From: Paracoccus tegillarcae
GTDB lineage: Bacteria > Pseudomonadota > Alphaproteobacteria > Rhodobacterales > Rhodobacteraceae
DNA: 64,000 nt
Direction of reading: 5' to 3'
Assembly: GCF_002847305.1 (NCBI RefSeq)
Contig: NZ_CP025408.1
Span: 248,001 to 312,000 of the forward strand
Shown in pieces: positions 16,947 to 29,044 of the stretch. Each line of letters begins with the position of its first letter. Within the stretch, counting starts at the first letter, position 1. The notes below the pieces were generated by a model that was not told the DNA's origin, ran no database searches, and saw nothing but the letters and a program-made list of their open reading frames with translations. The position numbers were made by a program, and so were the translations under genes.

Positions 16947-18047
16947 TCAGTGCAGTCGGACGCCAATTGCCTGAAGCTGCGCAGCCCTTTCGATCATCCG
17001 CACCACAGTCCGAAGGCTCAAGTTGAACTGATCATGGCGTTCGATGGCTTCAATAACCGCCTCGATTGAAACCTCGTCCAGAGCCTTTCTTTGTCCTTCG
17101 CGTCGGGCGAAGCCGACCAGTTCGGCGGTAGTGATTTCCTGCAGCCGGATCGGGGGGCAGCGGCTTAGAAGCGGTTCCAGCAAGCTGGCCGCGTTGTTCG
17201 ATGTCATCACCCAGTTTACATAGCTCATATCAAATTTGACTTCGAAATAGGGGCAAGACCAGCCTGCAGCGCTAAGCGGCTCCAGCAAGGGAAGCAGCGC
17301 ATCGGTCAAGCTATAGGCTTCGCCCCTCTTCGATTCCGCTCGCCCGCTCTTTTCCACTTCATCACCCACCACGACGGGGTTACCGACCCGCGTCGCAAGG
17401 ATGGTGTTGAGCAAGCGGCCGGGATTTGAATTCCCCCAGTTGAGCTACGACCCGACGAGGCCAAAGGACGCGTTCTCCACGGTTGCTTCATAGGCGATGG
17501 TTGGCACTTTGATCAGGTTGGCCAGCGTGCGGGCCCAGGCACTTTTGCCAATGCCCGGCAGGCTGTCCAACAGCATTAGGGGCAGGCGCAGGCCGATATC
17601 GCCATCTCGTGCGGAGAGGCGCATACCGTGCCAGACGGCTTCGGTAGCCGGACCCATCCATGGAAATTCGGCGTGGAGAGCCGCCGCAAGTTCATCGGCC
17701 TGATGTTCGGTCTCGATCTGCACCAGACGAACGCCTCCGCGCAATGCCTCCAGCTTCTTCAGGTCATCGGGTTTCAAATGCGATAGCCCGCTGCCTTGTG
17801 AAAAGCGGTCGCTTATCTTGGTGGCGCGGCGCTCGATTTTGCGACTTTCCTCAGGGTCGGGGCGGAGAGGATCCTTTTGGTTCAGCCAGTCCAGATCGTT
17901 TTTGGCCGCCGCCTCAATCAGAGCAGCAGTTTGCTGCTGTCGGGCCGCAAGAAGCTTGCGACGATGTGCAAGGAGGCGTGCGGTGATCTGCGCCCTTGAA
18001 CGCGCGGGGTCCGGAAGGCGTGCTTGGATGAAACGGAACGGTGGCAT
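16947..18047 (-). pseudogene. Lon-like AAA+ ATPase gene with in-frame amber stop
   Basis: Two minus-strand open stretches in the same frame (18047-17445 and 17444-16947) read as one AAA+ protein of about 366 codons. The Walker A-like box is DSLPGIGKSAWARTLA, followed by YEATVENASFGLVGS, then TAG (17447-17445), then LNWGNSNPGRLLNTILATRV, Walker B-like PVVVGDEVEKSG, a sensor-type MTSNNAASLLEPLLSRCP and an arginine-rich lid. Family members read GSQ at the stop position, so one C-to-T change (CAG to TAG) explains it. ATG 18047 has AGGA upstream. It could be a pseudogene or make a truncated 200-residue product with no Walker B. Confidence 0.7.
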
Positions 18048-18530
18048 GGCATGTCCTGTGGCGGTTGATGCGGCGAGGCCGCGCTGCACCCTATCCCCGT
18101 GGAAAGGGCGCAGAAAAAAGGAAAGGACCGGGCCTGCAGGGCCCCTTGTTCAGTGCGAACAAGGCCGGCGTGATGGGGGAGGATTGAGGGCTGGCGATGC
18201 TGACGTCAACCGGGGGAGGCGGGCCACGCGGCCGGTTCAGCCGTTGTTGTTCTGCTCAACGCGACTTCCCATAATACGTTGATTCAAAAACTGAATTCAG
18301 AATTCGAACTTCTGGGTGGACAGCAACCATGTGTGAAAATGGTCAAAACCCCCCCAAATTGGACATTATTTCCTGTGTCCGACAAAACGCGCGGCAGGCA
18401 AGCTCGATTGATTTAGCTTATTTGCATTTTGCACAACGTCACCCCGGCATAGTTTGCAAATTTTCCCGATTTTTCTTTTCTCTGCGGTGCGGCAGGCGTA
18501 GTTTCGCGCAACTTCACCGGGAGGCTTCGC
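18048..18530. other. Long intergenic region between the AAA+ gene and pccB
   Basis: These 483 bases become AT-rich towards pccB. They contain the pccB promoter region and the TTTGCA-type motifs listed separately. No open frame here looks coding. This marks the junction between the degraded defence region and the core propionate genes. Confidence 0.5.
18421..18460 (+). promoter_or_regulatory. Candidate ScfR/PccR-type operator upstream of pccB
   Basis: TTTGCATTTTGCACAA (18421-18436) and TTTGCAAA (18453-18460) lie 70-110 bases before the pccB start. The ScfR-family regulator PccR of Rhodobacter sphaeroides is reported to bind TTTGCAAA-type repeats upstream of pccB. The match is partial and no pccR gene is in this window. 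Confidence 0.4.
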
Positions 18531-20063
<1,533 letters not shown>

Positions 20064-20119
20064 AAACACCGTAACGGGTTGAAACATGTCGCTTTTGCAC
20101 GAATCCGTGAATGATGCAG

Positions 20120-20175
20120 CGCCGCCACAGGGCGGCGGACATCTGCCTGTTGCCGATACGGTCCGCTGTATCGGC
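20120..20175 (+). other. Two adjacent hairpins downstream of pccB
   Basis: A 7-bp stem (20120-20137, loop ACAG) and an 8-bp stem GCCGATAC/GTATCGGC (20152-20175) follow pccB in its 3' region. Neither has a clear T-run, so they may stabilise or process the mRNA rather than terminate it. Confidence 0.4.
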
Positions 20176-20276
20176 GCTGTTCTCACGGCTATCATGAGGC
20201 GTCCGGCGCATGAAGATGCCGGTATCAACGTGAGCAGTCGGGCCGCTTTCGGTCCGCAAAACAGGAGCATCAATTC

Positions 20277-20417
20277 ATGGCCAAGAAAATTGCCTTCGCC
20301 CTTATCCTGGTTGGCGTCGTCGCCGCCTGCCAACCGCAGCAACCCGACGTCGTTGTCACCGACCCGATGGTGCCGGTCTCGCAAGAGCCCGTCTATCAGG
20401 GCAAATACGGCAACTGA
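20277..20417 (+). CDS. Small lipoprotein (46 aa)
   Basis: The frame MAKKIAFALILVGVVAAC carries a clear lipoprotein signal (lipobox VAAC, Cys18), followed by a short, Pro/Gln/Val-rich mature part (QPQQPDVVVTDPMVPVSQEP) ending GKYGN. ACAGGAGCATCAATTC places an AGGAG ribosome site eight bases before ATG 20277. The mature protein is too short for an enzyme. Its role is unknown. It sits between pccB and pccA with other small genes. Confidence 0.75.
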   Translation: MAKKIAFALILVGVVAACQPQQPDVVVTDPMVPVSQEPVYQGKYGN

Positions 20418-20498
20418 CCTTGCCTCGCGCGGGGGGCCTGATCGCCGCCCGCGCATTCTGCCGGCCCTGCGTCTGATCCAGTCAACAGGGGGCCTGGC

Positions 20499-20906
20499 AT
20501 GATAAAGCACCGCAATTTCCCGTCGCGCCTGCCGGGCACGAACTTTCAGTTCACCATTCGCCGCGCGGTGGACAAAAAAGGCGCCACGCCAATCATCAAG
20601 CGCGAGCGTTTCCGCCATCGCAAACCCGCTGACCGTCGCGCCGACGAGGGCTTTCTGGCTGCCTTGATCGAGCATTTCGGCGAAGAGCCGTTCGAGCGCG
20701 GCAATCTGGATGCCGGTCGCCTGTCCTGGCTGATCGACCGCGAGGTATTGGCGATCGGTGATCTGGATCCGGTCGATTACGAGCAGATGCTCAGGGTTGA
20801 CCTTGCGGCGGCGCAGGCGTCTTTTCCCCTGATCTTTCAAGGCGAAGAGGCCGAAGAGAATTGGTCAGAGGACACGGATGAAAAAGATCAATGGGGCAGC
20901 CGCTGA
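20499..20906 (+). CDS. Hypothetical basic/acidic protein (135 aa)
   Basis: No family is recognised. The N-terminal half is basic (MIKHRNFPSRLPGTNF, then KRERFRHRKPADRR) and the C-terminal half is acidic (EEAEENWSEDTDEKDQWG). There is no signal peptide or membrane segment. Codon use matches the neighbours, the frame is complete, and it lies in the same direction between pccB and pccA, so it is probably real. Confidence 0.6.
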   Translation: MIKHRNFPSRLPGTNFQFTIRRAVDKKGATPIIKRERFRHRKPADRRADEGFLAALIEHFGEEPFERGNLDAGRLSWLIDREVLAIGDLDPVDYEQMLRVDLAAAQASFPLIFQGEEAEENWSEDTDEKDQWGSR

Positions 20907-21033
20907 TGCGCGATTTGCCGCTTATCGCGTTTCTGTCACAGCGTTGTCAGTTTGACGCCGCAGTCCGGCATGGCATAGTCCCGTGTTATACAGCAACGAC
21001 CCGCAACAGGGTCCTAAATACAGGCAAGACCAC

Positions 21034-21273
21034 ATGCAGACCAAGACCTTCTTCCGCCTCTCGGGCGCCGTCCTCGTCGCAGCAGCCCTGTCGGCTTGCG
21101 CACCTGGCTACCAGACCGGCCTGTCGGCCGATACGCAGCGTGCCGCCGGTGGCGCCGTTGCCGGTGCTGTTGTTGCCAAGGCACTTGACGAAGACATCGC
21201 AACCGGCGCGGCGCTCGGTGCGGCTGCTGGCGCGCTGTGCGACGACGCACGCGTCTGCCAGACGGGCTACTGA
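21034..21273 (+). CDS. Small glycine-zipper-like lipoprotein (79 aa)
   Basis: ATG 21034 gives a lipoprotein signal MQTKTFFRLSGAVLVAAALS with lipobox LSAC. An Ala/Gly-rich hydrophobic repeat follows (RAAGGAVAGAVVAKAL, IATGAALGAAAGALCDDARV), ending CQTGY. Two Cys near the C-terminus (ALCDDARVCQ) could pair. The next gene ends with the same AAAGALCDD-R-CQ block, so the two are tandem paralogues. The location is probably the periplasmic face of a membrane. The function is unknown. Confidence 0.72.
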   Translation: MQTKTFFRLSGAVLVAAALSACAPGYQTGLSADTQRAAGGAVAGAVVAKALDEDIATGAALGAAAGALCDDARVCQTGY

Positions 21274-21390
21274 TCTACGAAACCGTGAAGCCCCCGCGGC
21301 GGAACGACAGACCGTCGCGCGGGTTTCGCTCTGGACAGGACAGGGCGCCCCGCGCGCTGAGTGTTCGGAAAATGACAAAGGATATGATCC

Positions 21391-21615
21391 ATGCGTAAAT
21401 CCGCCACGTTCGCTTCAATTGCGGCTTTGGGCTTCGCCGTCGCTGGCTGCACCCAGGGCATCAACCCGACCGACACCGACCGTGCCATCATCGGCGCAGC
21501 CGTCGGTGCGACCGCAGCCCATGTCGGTGATCGCGAAGAAAGCGACTACTACAAGGCCGCTGCTGCCGGCGCCGCTGCTGGCGCGCTGTGCGACGACGTT
21601 CGCCTGTGCCAGTAA
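21391..21615 (+). CDS. Small glycine-zipper-like lipoprotein, paralogue (74 aa)
   Basis: The signal MRKSATFASIAALGFAVAGC (lipobox VAGC) leads to a short mature part with IIGAAVGATAAHVGD and AAAAGAAAGALCDDVRLCQ at the C-terminus. The CDD-R-CQ ending is shared with the preceding small lipoprotein, implying tandem duplication. GACAAAGGATATGATCC provides an AAAGGA ribosome site. It lies 109 bases before pccA. The function is unknown. Confidence 0.72.
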   Translation: MRKSATFASIAALGFAVAGCTQGINPTDTDRAIIGAAVGATAAHVGDREESDYYKAAAAGAAAGALCDDVRLCQ

Positions 21616-21724
21616 CACGCAGCTGACCCTGCGCGGCCCTTTCGCCGCCGCAGCAAGCTTCATCAACGCCGTTCCCGCCACCTGCGGGGACGGCGTTTCT
21701 CGTTTTCAGCCTCGGGGATAGCCC

Positions 21725-23769
<2,045 letters not shown>

Positions 23770-23773
<4 letters not shown>

Positions 23774-24195
23774 GGACAAAGGGCCAAACCTGTCTGGTCG
23801 GGGCAGCGTCCCTTCTGGGGGGCTTAGGCGGCTATTTTGCCATGGGCGTGGCGAATGCGATCGTTTGGCACCCGCCGGTTGTCCGCACCTTTCCTGCAGG
23901 GCTTACGGGTTGGCCGGTGTGGTGGCCCAGTGCCCCCGGCCGGTTCCTCGCCTGGAACCAGCCCATCTGGGGCGCCGCTGGCGCGCTGGCCTATGCGCTG
24001 GTCTGGCGCGGTCTGGGCGGCCCGATCCGGTGGTCAAGGGTCGTCGTCCTCTGGGCCGGAATGGTGTCAGCGATCATCCTTTTGGGCCTGATGGTGCGCG
24101 ACGGCTTGATCGGCTTCGGCCATGCGACCGCCGCCGCGTTCTGGCTTTACGGGCTGATCGGACTGTTTTCGGTCCGTGACTGGGTTATTCGATGA
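23770..24195 (+). CDS. Hypothetical four-helix membrane protein
   Basis: The 141-residue protein has about four hydrophobic segments (LVGAASLLGGLGGYFAMGVA; IWGAAGALAYALVW; VVVLWAGMVSAIILLGLMV; AAAFWLYGLIGLFSV). It overlaps the pccA stop by four bases, so it is probably co-translated with pccA. No family is recognised and no catalytic motif is visible. Confidence 0.65.
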
Positions 24196-24214
24196 AAGGG
24201 CGAGGGATTTAGGT

Positions 24215-24862
24215 TTGGACTGGCAGACGCTGATATCGAACGAACGGGTCGTTGCGTCCTTTGTCACCGCCATTGTCGGCGGTGGGGTGGTGGCTGCTGG
24301 TTGGTTCTGGACCCATGCCCTGTCGCGGCGGCGCGACAAGTTGCTGCGCAGCGAACGTATCAACGACATCCAGCGGGCCCTGCTGGCTGAAATTCGGGCG
24401 CATGTCGTGGCGCTTGAGGCGCAGCGCGATACCGGCGGGTTGCAAAGCCTGACCATGATTTCGGATAAGGATTATCTGCCCATCCTGCCGCATGACGCCA
24501 ATGACCGCATCTTTCGCGCCATCGTGGAAGAGGTTCACATGCTGCCCGAATGGGCCATTGATCCGGTCGTGCGCTATTACCGGCTATTGGCCGTGCGTGC
24601 GGCGCTGGCACAGGACATCCGCAGCAATGCGAGGGATTATCCCCGGCGCGCGGCAGAGATGTTTCAGGACTATATCGCCCTGAACGAGGAAACGCTGGAA
24701 ACCGGTCTGGATGCGGTCGAGGTGCTGACGGCCAGCCTTCATGGCGGACGCCAGGAGGTCGAGGCGATGCTGGTGCGCCGGCAGCGCGATATGGCCGGGG
24801 ATCTGGTGGCGGCGGCGCCGCGCGCGCCTAATACGCGATCTTCGGACCCGAGAGACCTGTGA
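24215..24862 (+). CDS. Hypothetical single-span membrane protein
   Basis: No family is recognised. One N-terminal membrane segment (VASFVTAIVGGGVVAAGWFW) is followed by a basic stop-transfer (SRRRDKLLRSER) and an all-alpha cytoplasmic domain of about 170 residues. TTG 24215 has GAGGGATTTAGG upstream and is preferred. GTG 24176 is the longest option (228 aa) but overlaps the previous gene and lacks a ribosome site. Confidence 0.6.
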   Translation: MDWQTLISNERVVASFVTAIVGGGVVAAGWFWTHALSRRRDKLLRSERINDIQRALLAEIRAHVVALEAQRDTGGLQSLTMISDKDYLPILPHDANDRIFRAIVEEVHMLPEWAIDPVVRYYRLLAVRAALAQDIRSNARDYPRRAAEMFQDYIALNEETLETGLDAVEVLTASLHGGRQEVEAMLVRRQRDMAGDLVAAAPRAPNTRSSDPRDL

Positions 24863-25064
24863 TGGGCGTCAATCCGATGGCAGCGGTAATTTCATTGGCA
24901 CTGCGCCGCCGCACAGGCTTGGGCAGCGGCTGCACCGCATCCGATGGCTTGCGGCGCTCGCGGACATCACGCGTCGCGCCTGACCGTTCATTCTGTGGGC
25001 TACGTTTGTCGGCTGCCGAATTTGCCATTGCGAAGTCCTCTGTCACGGCGAATTCATCCGCCAT
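24828..25064 (-). CDS. Hypothetical small protein (78 aa)
   Basis: This minus-strand frame starts at ATG 25064 (MADEFAVTEDFAMANSAADK). It is polar and probably disordered, with a Pro/Arg-rich middle and the end NEITAAIGLTPITGLSGPKI. The last 35 bases overlap the convergent membrane-protein gene. The ribosome site is weak. Codon composition supports coding, but this is not certain. Confidence 0.42.
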   Translation of the reverse strand: MADEFAVTEDFAMANSAADKRSPQNERSGATRDVRERRKPSDAVQPLPKPVRRRSANEITAAIGLTPITGLSGPKIAY

Positions 25065-25134
25065 AAAAGATAATATAAGCCAGCAGCGACCAATCCACAA
25101 CATTTTGTGCAAGGCGCAAACTGTGTGCAGGACC

Positions 25135-25659
25135 TCAGGGCGCAATGCCCGCGCGGCCGATCTCTTGCCGGCGCAGCGGGAATTTGTCGATGGCCCGGCT
25201 GATCTCTCGCACGCTCCACGGGAAGGGCTTGCGCAGTTTGACCTGCCCGTCCTTGTCCATCAGCACCAACGAAAAACCGCGCGGGTGCAATGTGTTACGC
25301 CAGACAGTTTCAGCCGCAGGATCGGTGTCGGTGATGACCACCACATCCCGCTCGATCAGCATGGTCGGATCACGCTCAAAAGCCTGCATTTGCTCTACAA
25401 AGGCCGGATCCTGGGGCGTGTCAGCGAAAACCACCATCGGTCGCTGTTGCCACAGGAACTGATCCGGCTCCGTCTCGGCGGCGGACAGAACCGTCAACTC
25501 GAACTCGACCTCGGCGGGTGCCTCGGGTTCGACCGCGACAGGCTCGACCGGCGCTTGGGCGACGGGCGGCAGATCGGCCGCCGCCTCGGGCGGCCCACCG
25601 GATTCACCGGGCCCCATCGCGGCCACCAGCATCACAAACAAAACGGGTCTCAGATTCAT
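25135..25659 (-). CDS. DUF4174-domain exported protein
   Basis: The 174-residue protein has a signal peptide (MNLRPVLFVMLVAAMGPGES), a Pro/Ala/Glu-rich linker and a C-terminal DUF4174 domain: WQQRPMVVFADTPQDPAFVE, ERDVVVITDTDP, HPRGFSLVLMDKDGQVKLRK and PWSVREISRAIDKFPLR. DUF4174 is thioredoxin-like in outline but lacks a CXXC here. ATG 25659 is preceded by AAGAGG. It lies between the pcc genes and the mutase gene and is transcribed oppositely. The role is unknown. Confidence 0.78.
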   Translation of the reverse strand: MNLRPVLFVMLVAAMGPGESGGPPEAAADLPPVAQAPVEPVAVEPEAPAEVEFELTVLSAAETEPDQFLWQQRPMVVFADTPQDPAFVEQMQAFERDPTMLIERDVVVITDTDPAAETVWRNTLHPRGFSLVLMDKDGQVKLRKPFPWSVREISRAIDKFPLRRQEIGRAGIAP

Positions 25660-25718
25660 CGGCACCTCTTCCTATTGGAATATAGGGTGAATACGCCGCT
25701 GCGAAAGGACAGAACGCT

Positions 25719-27863
25719 ATGACTGACCAAACAAAACCGGCATTGGACGACTGGCGCAAGCTGGCGGAGAAGGAATTAAAGGGCAAACAGCTCGAGAGCC
25801 TGAACTGGGAAACGCTGGAGGGGATCACCGTCAAGCCCCTCTACACCGCAACAGATACCGACAATTTGCAGCATATGGGCACCCTGCCCGGCCTTGCGCC
25901 CTTCACGCGCGGGCCCCGCGCCACAATGTATGCGGGCCGGCCCTGGACCATCCGCCAATATGCAGGCTTTTCGACGGCCGAGGAATCCAACGCCTTCTAT
26001 CGCCGCAATCTGGCCGCCGGTCAGCAGGGCGTGTCGGTGGCCTTCGATCTGGCAACGCATCGCGGCTATGACAGCGATCATCCGCGCGTCGAGGGCGATG
26101 TCGGCAAGGCCGGTGTGGCCATCGATTCTGTTGAGGATATGAAGATCCTCTTTGACGGCATCCCGCTGGACAAGGTCAGCGTGTCTATGACCATGAACGG
26201 CGCGGTGATCCCGATTCTGGCCAGCTTCATCGTCGCGGGCGAAGAACAGGGCCATGACCGATCCGTCCTGTCGGGCACCATTCAGAACGACATTCTGAAG
26301 GAATTCATGGTCCGCAACACCTATGTCTATCCGCCCGAACCCTCGATGCGGATCATCAGCGACATCATCGAATATACCAGCACCGAGATGCCGCGTTTCA
26401 ACTCGATCTCGATCTCCGGCTATCACATGCAGGAAGCCGGCGCGAATCTGGTGCAGGAACTGGCCTATACACTGGCCGACGGGCGCGAATATGTCCGCGC
26501 GGCCATCGCGGCGGGCATGGATGTCGACGCCTTTGCCGGGCGGCTGTCGTTCTTTTTCGCCATCGGCATGAACTTCTTCATGGAAATCGCCAAGCTGCGC
26601 GCCGCGCGGCTGTTATGGCACAAGATCATGACCGAATTCGGCGCGCAAAAGCAGTCATCGCTGATGCTGCGAACGCATTGCCAGACATCGGGCGTCAGCC
26701 TGCAGGAACAGGACCCCTATAACAACGTCGTCCGCACTTCCTATGAAGCAATGTCGGCGGCCCTTGGCGGCACGCAATCGCTGCATACCAACGCGCTGGA
26801 CGAGGCCATCGCCCTGCCCACCGATTTCTCGGCCCGGATCGCGCGGAATACCCAGCTGATCCTGCAAGAGGAAACAGGCATCACCAATGTCGTCGATCCG
26901 CTGGCGGGATCTTACTACATCGAAAGCCTGACCGCCGAACTGGCCGAAAAAGCCTGGGAGTTGATCGACGAAGTCGAAGAACTGGGCGGCATGACCAAGG
27001 CCGTCGCAACGGGCATGCCCAAGCTGCGGATCGAAGAAACCGCCGCGCGCCGTCAGGCGATGATCGACCGTGGGCAAGAGGTCGTGGTCGGCGTCAACAA
27101 ATACCGCAAGGAAAAAGAGGATCCGATCGACATTCTGGATGTCGACAATATCAAGGTCCGCGACAGTCAGATTGCCCGGCTGGAAAAAATCCGCGCCACC
27201 CGCGATCAGGATGCCTGCGACGCGGCGCTTGCCGAAATGACCCGCCGCGCCGAAGAGGGCGGCAACCTGCTGGAGGCTGCGGTCGAGGCCGCCCGCGCCC
27301 GTGCATCAGTCGGAGAAATCAGTATGGCCATGGAAAAAGTATTCGGCCGCCACCGCGCCGAGGTCAAAACACTGGCAGGCGTCTATGGCGCCGCCTATGA
27401 GGGCGACGAAGGCTTTGCAGCCATTCAGCGCGACGTCGAAAAATTCGCCGAGGAAGAGGGCCGCCGCCCGCGTATGCTGGTGGTGAAGATGGGTCAGGAC
27501 GGCCATGACCGGGGTGCCAAGGTCATCGCGACCGCCTTTGCCGATATCGGCTTTGACGTCGATGTCGGCCCGCTGTTCCAGAACCCGGATGAGGCCGCGC
27601 AGGACGCCGTGGACAACGACGTGCATGTCGTCGGCATCTCGTCTCAGGCTGCAGGCCACAAGACTCTGGCCCCGAAACTGATCGAGGCGCTGAAAGCCCA
27701 GGGCGCGGGCGAAATTCTTGTCATCTGCGGCGGCGTCATCCCGCAGCAGGATTACGAGTTCCTCAAAAAGGCGGGCGTCAAGGCGATCTTCGGGCCGGGC
27801 ACCAATATCCCCGCCGCTGCCGCCGATATCCTGCAACTGATCCGCAAGGCCCGTACAGCCTAG
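25719..27863 (+). CDS. scpA: Methylmalonyl-CoA mutase (single-chain, B12-dependent)
   Basis: This enzyme converts (R)-methylmalonyl-CoA to succinyl-CoA and completes propionyl-CoA assimilation with PccAB. The 714-residue protein has the N-terminal mutase barrel ([58 protein letters not shown]) and the C-terminal cobalamin-binding domain with His596 in [13 protein letters not shown]. The length matches the homodimeric bacterial enzyme. GAAAGGACAG lies upstream. No epimerase or MeaB gene is adjacent in this window. Confidence 0.96.
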   Translation: MTDQTKPALDDWRKLAEKELKGKQLESLNWETLEGITVKPLYTATDTDNLQHMGTLPGLAPFTRGPRATMYAGRPWTIRQYAGFSTAEESNAFYRRNLAAGQQGVSVAFDLATHRGYDSDHPRVEGDVGKAGVAIDSVEDMKILFDGIPLDKVSVSMTMNGAVIPILASFIVAGEEQGHDRSVLSGTIQNDILKEFMVRNTYVYPPEPSMRIISDIIEYTSTEMPRFNSISISGYHMQEAGANLVQELAYTLADGREYVRAAIAAGMDVDAFAGRLSFFFAIGMNFFMEIAKLRAARLLWHKIMTEFGAQKQSSLMLRTHCQTSGVSLQEQDPYNNVVRTSYEAMSAALGGTQSLHTNALDEAIALPTDFSARIARNTQLILQEETGITNVVDPLAGSYYIESLTAELAEKAWELIDEVEELGGMTKAVATGMPKLRIEETAARRQAMIDRGQEVVVGVNKYRKEKEDPIDILDVDNIKVRDSQIARLEKIRATRDQDACDAALAEMTRRAEEGGNLLEAAVEAARARASVGEISMAMEKVFGRHRAEVKTLAGVYGAAYEGDEGFAAIQRDVEKFAEEEGRRPRMLVVKMGQDGHDRGAKVIATAFADIGFDVDVGPLFQNPDEAAQDAVDNDVHVVGISSQAAGHKTLAPKLIEALKAQGAGEILVICGGVIPQQDYEFLKKAGVKAIFGPGTNIPAAAADILQLIRKARTA

Positions 27864-27987
27864 CGCCTGACGACGATCGGCCTTGCCCCAACGTACTGAG
27901 TTTCATCGGTGCAAAATAACCCTGGGGGCGAGGGCCGATCAGGCCAAGGGGCAGACAACCCCCCTTTCCGCAGCTACAAGATGAACC

Positions 27988-28518
27988 ATGAGCCTGCCAC
28001 GCGCACCTGATCGACTTTCTGATGACATGGCTCAGGCCATCGGCCACGCCGTATCCGCCTTTGGCTTTCTGGAAGAGGCGCTGAAACGCGCGATATTCTC
28101 GCTGACCCGGCAGAGGTTGGGCGAGGATGTGTCTGAAAAGGCCATGCAGAAATGGCTGCGCCGGATGGAAGATATCGCCGATGACAGCCTTGGCACGCTG
28201 ATCGACAGCTTTATCGCCGCCCTGCGGCAGGCGGGGATAGACGAACGCCATGTCCTGTCAGACGCACTGACCAAGATCCGGATCCAGCGCAACCTGCTGT
28301 GCCACGCCTCATGGCGACCGGGCGAACAGCCCGGTTACTGGCACCCGACCTTTATCAACACGCGCGGCGAATCCTATCCCGATGACATGAACCCCGCCGA
28401 TGTGATGGCTGTTCATGCCGCAACCCTTGGCACCGCGCGGCGCGTCGTCAGCATCATGCGCGCCACAGGGATCGAGGGCGAATGGGTCGGTTGGGACGAG
28501 GAAGAGGTCAATGGCTAA
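27988..28518 (+). CDS. Hypothetical helical protein with possible HEPN-type motif
   Basis: The 176-residue, mostly alpha-helical protein has no signal peptide. The segment TKIRIQRNLLCHASWRPGEQ contains RNLLCH, an R-X4-H pattern like the active-site motif of HEPN ribonucleases, preceded by helices as in HEPN folds. It overlaps the next gene by eight bases. The family is otherwise unrecognised. The HEPN idea is an inference from one short motif. Confidence 0.6.
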   Translation: MSLPRAPDRLSDDMAQAIGHAVSAFGFLEEALKRAIFSLTRQRLGEDVSEKAMQKWLRRMEDIADDSLGTLIDSFIAALRQAGIDERHVLSDALTKIRIQRNLLCHASWRPGEQPGYWHPTFINTRGESYPDDMNPADVMAVHAATLGTARRVVSIMRATGIEGEWVGWDEEEVNG

Positions 28519-28972
28519 GCAGTCCAGGGAATGGCCGATCACGCTGGATTATCCGCAGATCTGGCTGCCGGTTTTCGCACTGGCGATCTGGTTGATCGGG
28601 CGCGTCCTGCCATCTGGCGCTGATCTTTTCGTCGCCCTTGGCTGGTTGTTGGTACTGGCAGCATTGGCGCTGATGGTCTGGTCGGCGCAGCATTTTCGCC
28701 TTGCGCGCACCTCGATCAATCCGCATGGGCAGCCCGATGCGCTGATCACCGGCGGGCCTTTCCGGTTTTCGCGCAACCCGATCTATCTGGCCGACGCGAT
28801 GATCCTGATCGGCTTTTGTCTGGCCTGGCGGGCGCTGCCTACGCTGATCCTGATCCCTGTTTTCGTCTGGCTGATCAACCGCCGCTATATCGTGAAAGAA
28901 GAGGCGCGGCTGACCGCGGCCTTCCCCGAAACCTATCCGGCCTACACCCAACGCGTGCGCCGCTGGCTGTGA
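28511..28972 (+). CDS. Isoprenylcysteine carboxyl methyltransferase-like membrane protein
   Basis: The 153-residue integral membrane protein has about four hydrophobic segments and the ICMT/PEMT-like C-terminal signature GGPFRFSRNPIYLADAMILI and EEARLTAAFPETYPAYTQRV. The Arg-Asn-Pro-x-Tyr and Glu-Glu patterns bind SAM in this family. It probably methylates a membrane-associated substrate, which is not predictable. The start is ATG 28511, overlapping the previous gene. Confidence 0.82.
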   Translation: MAKQSREWPITLDYPQIWLPVFALAIWLIGRVLPSGADLFVALGWLLVLAALALMVWSAQHFRLARTSINPHGQPDALITGGPFRFSRNPIYLADAMILIGFCLAWRALPTLILIPVFVWLINRRYIVKEEARLTAAFPETYPAYTQRVRRWL

Positions 28973-29044
28973 CGCTGCTTTCCCGCGTTGCAACGCAGGC
29001 CGGTCCGCGCTAACACCCCGGCGATACAGAACCTGAGGGACATC

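Noticed and set aside
17408..17450. tRNA-like stretch (GTAGCTCAACTGG followed by AATTCAAATCCCGG on the minus strand)
   Set aside because: It resembles D-arm and T-arm pieces but lacks an anticodon arm and acceptor pairing. In frame it encodes the conserved GWGN-PGRLL region of the AAA+ ATPase.
20879..20953. Tiny frame starting MKKINGAAAD after the 135-aa hypothetical gene
   Set aside because: It has 24 codons, overlaps the previous gene, and has no signal peptide or ribosome site worth noting.
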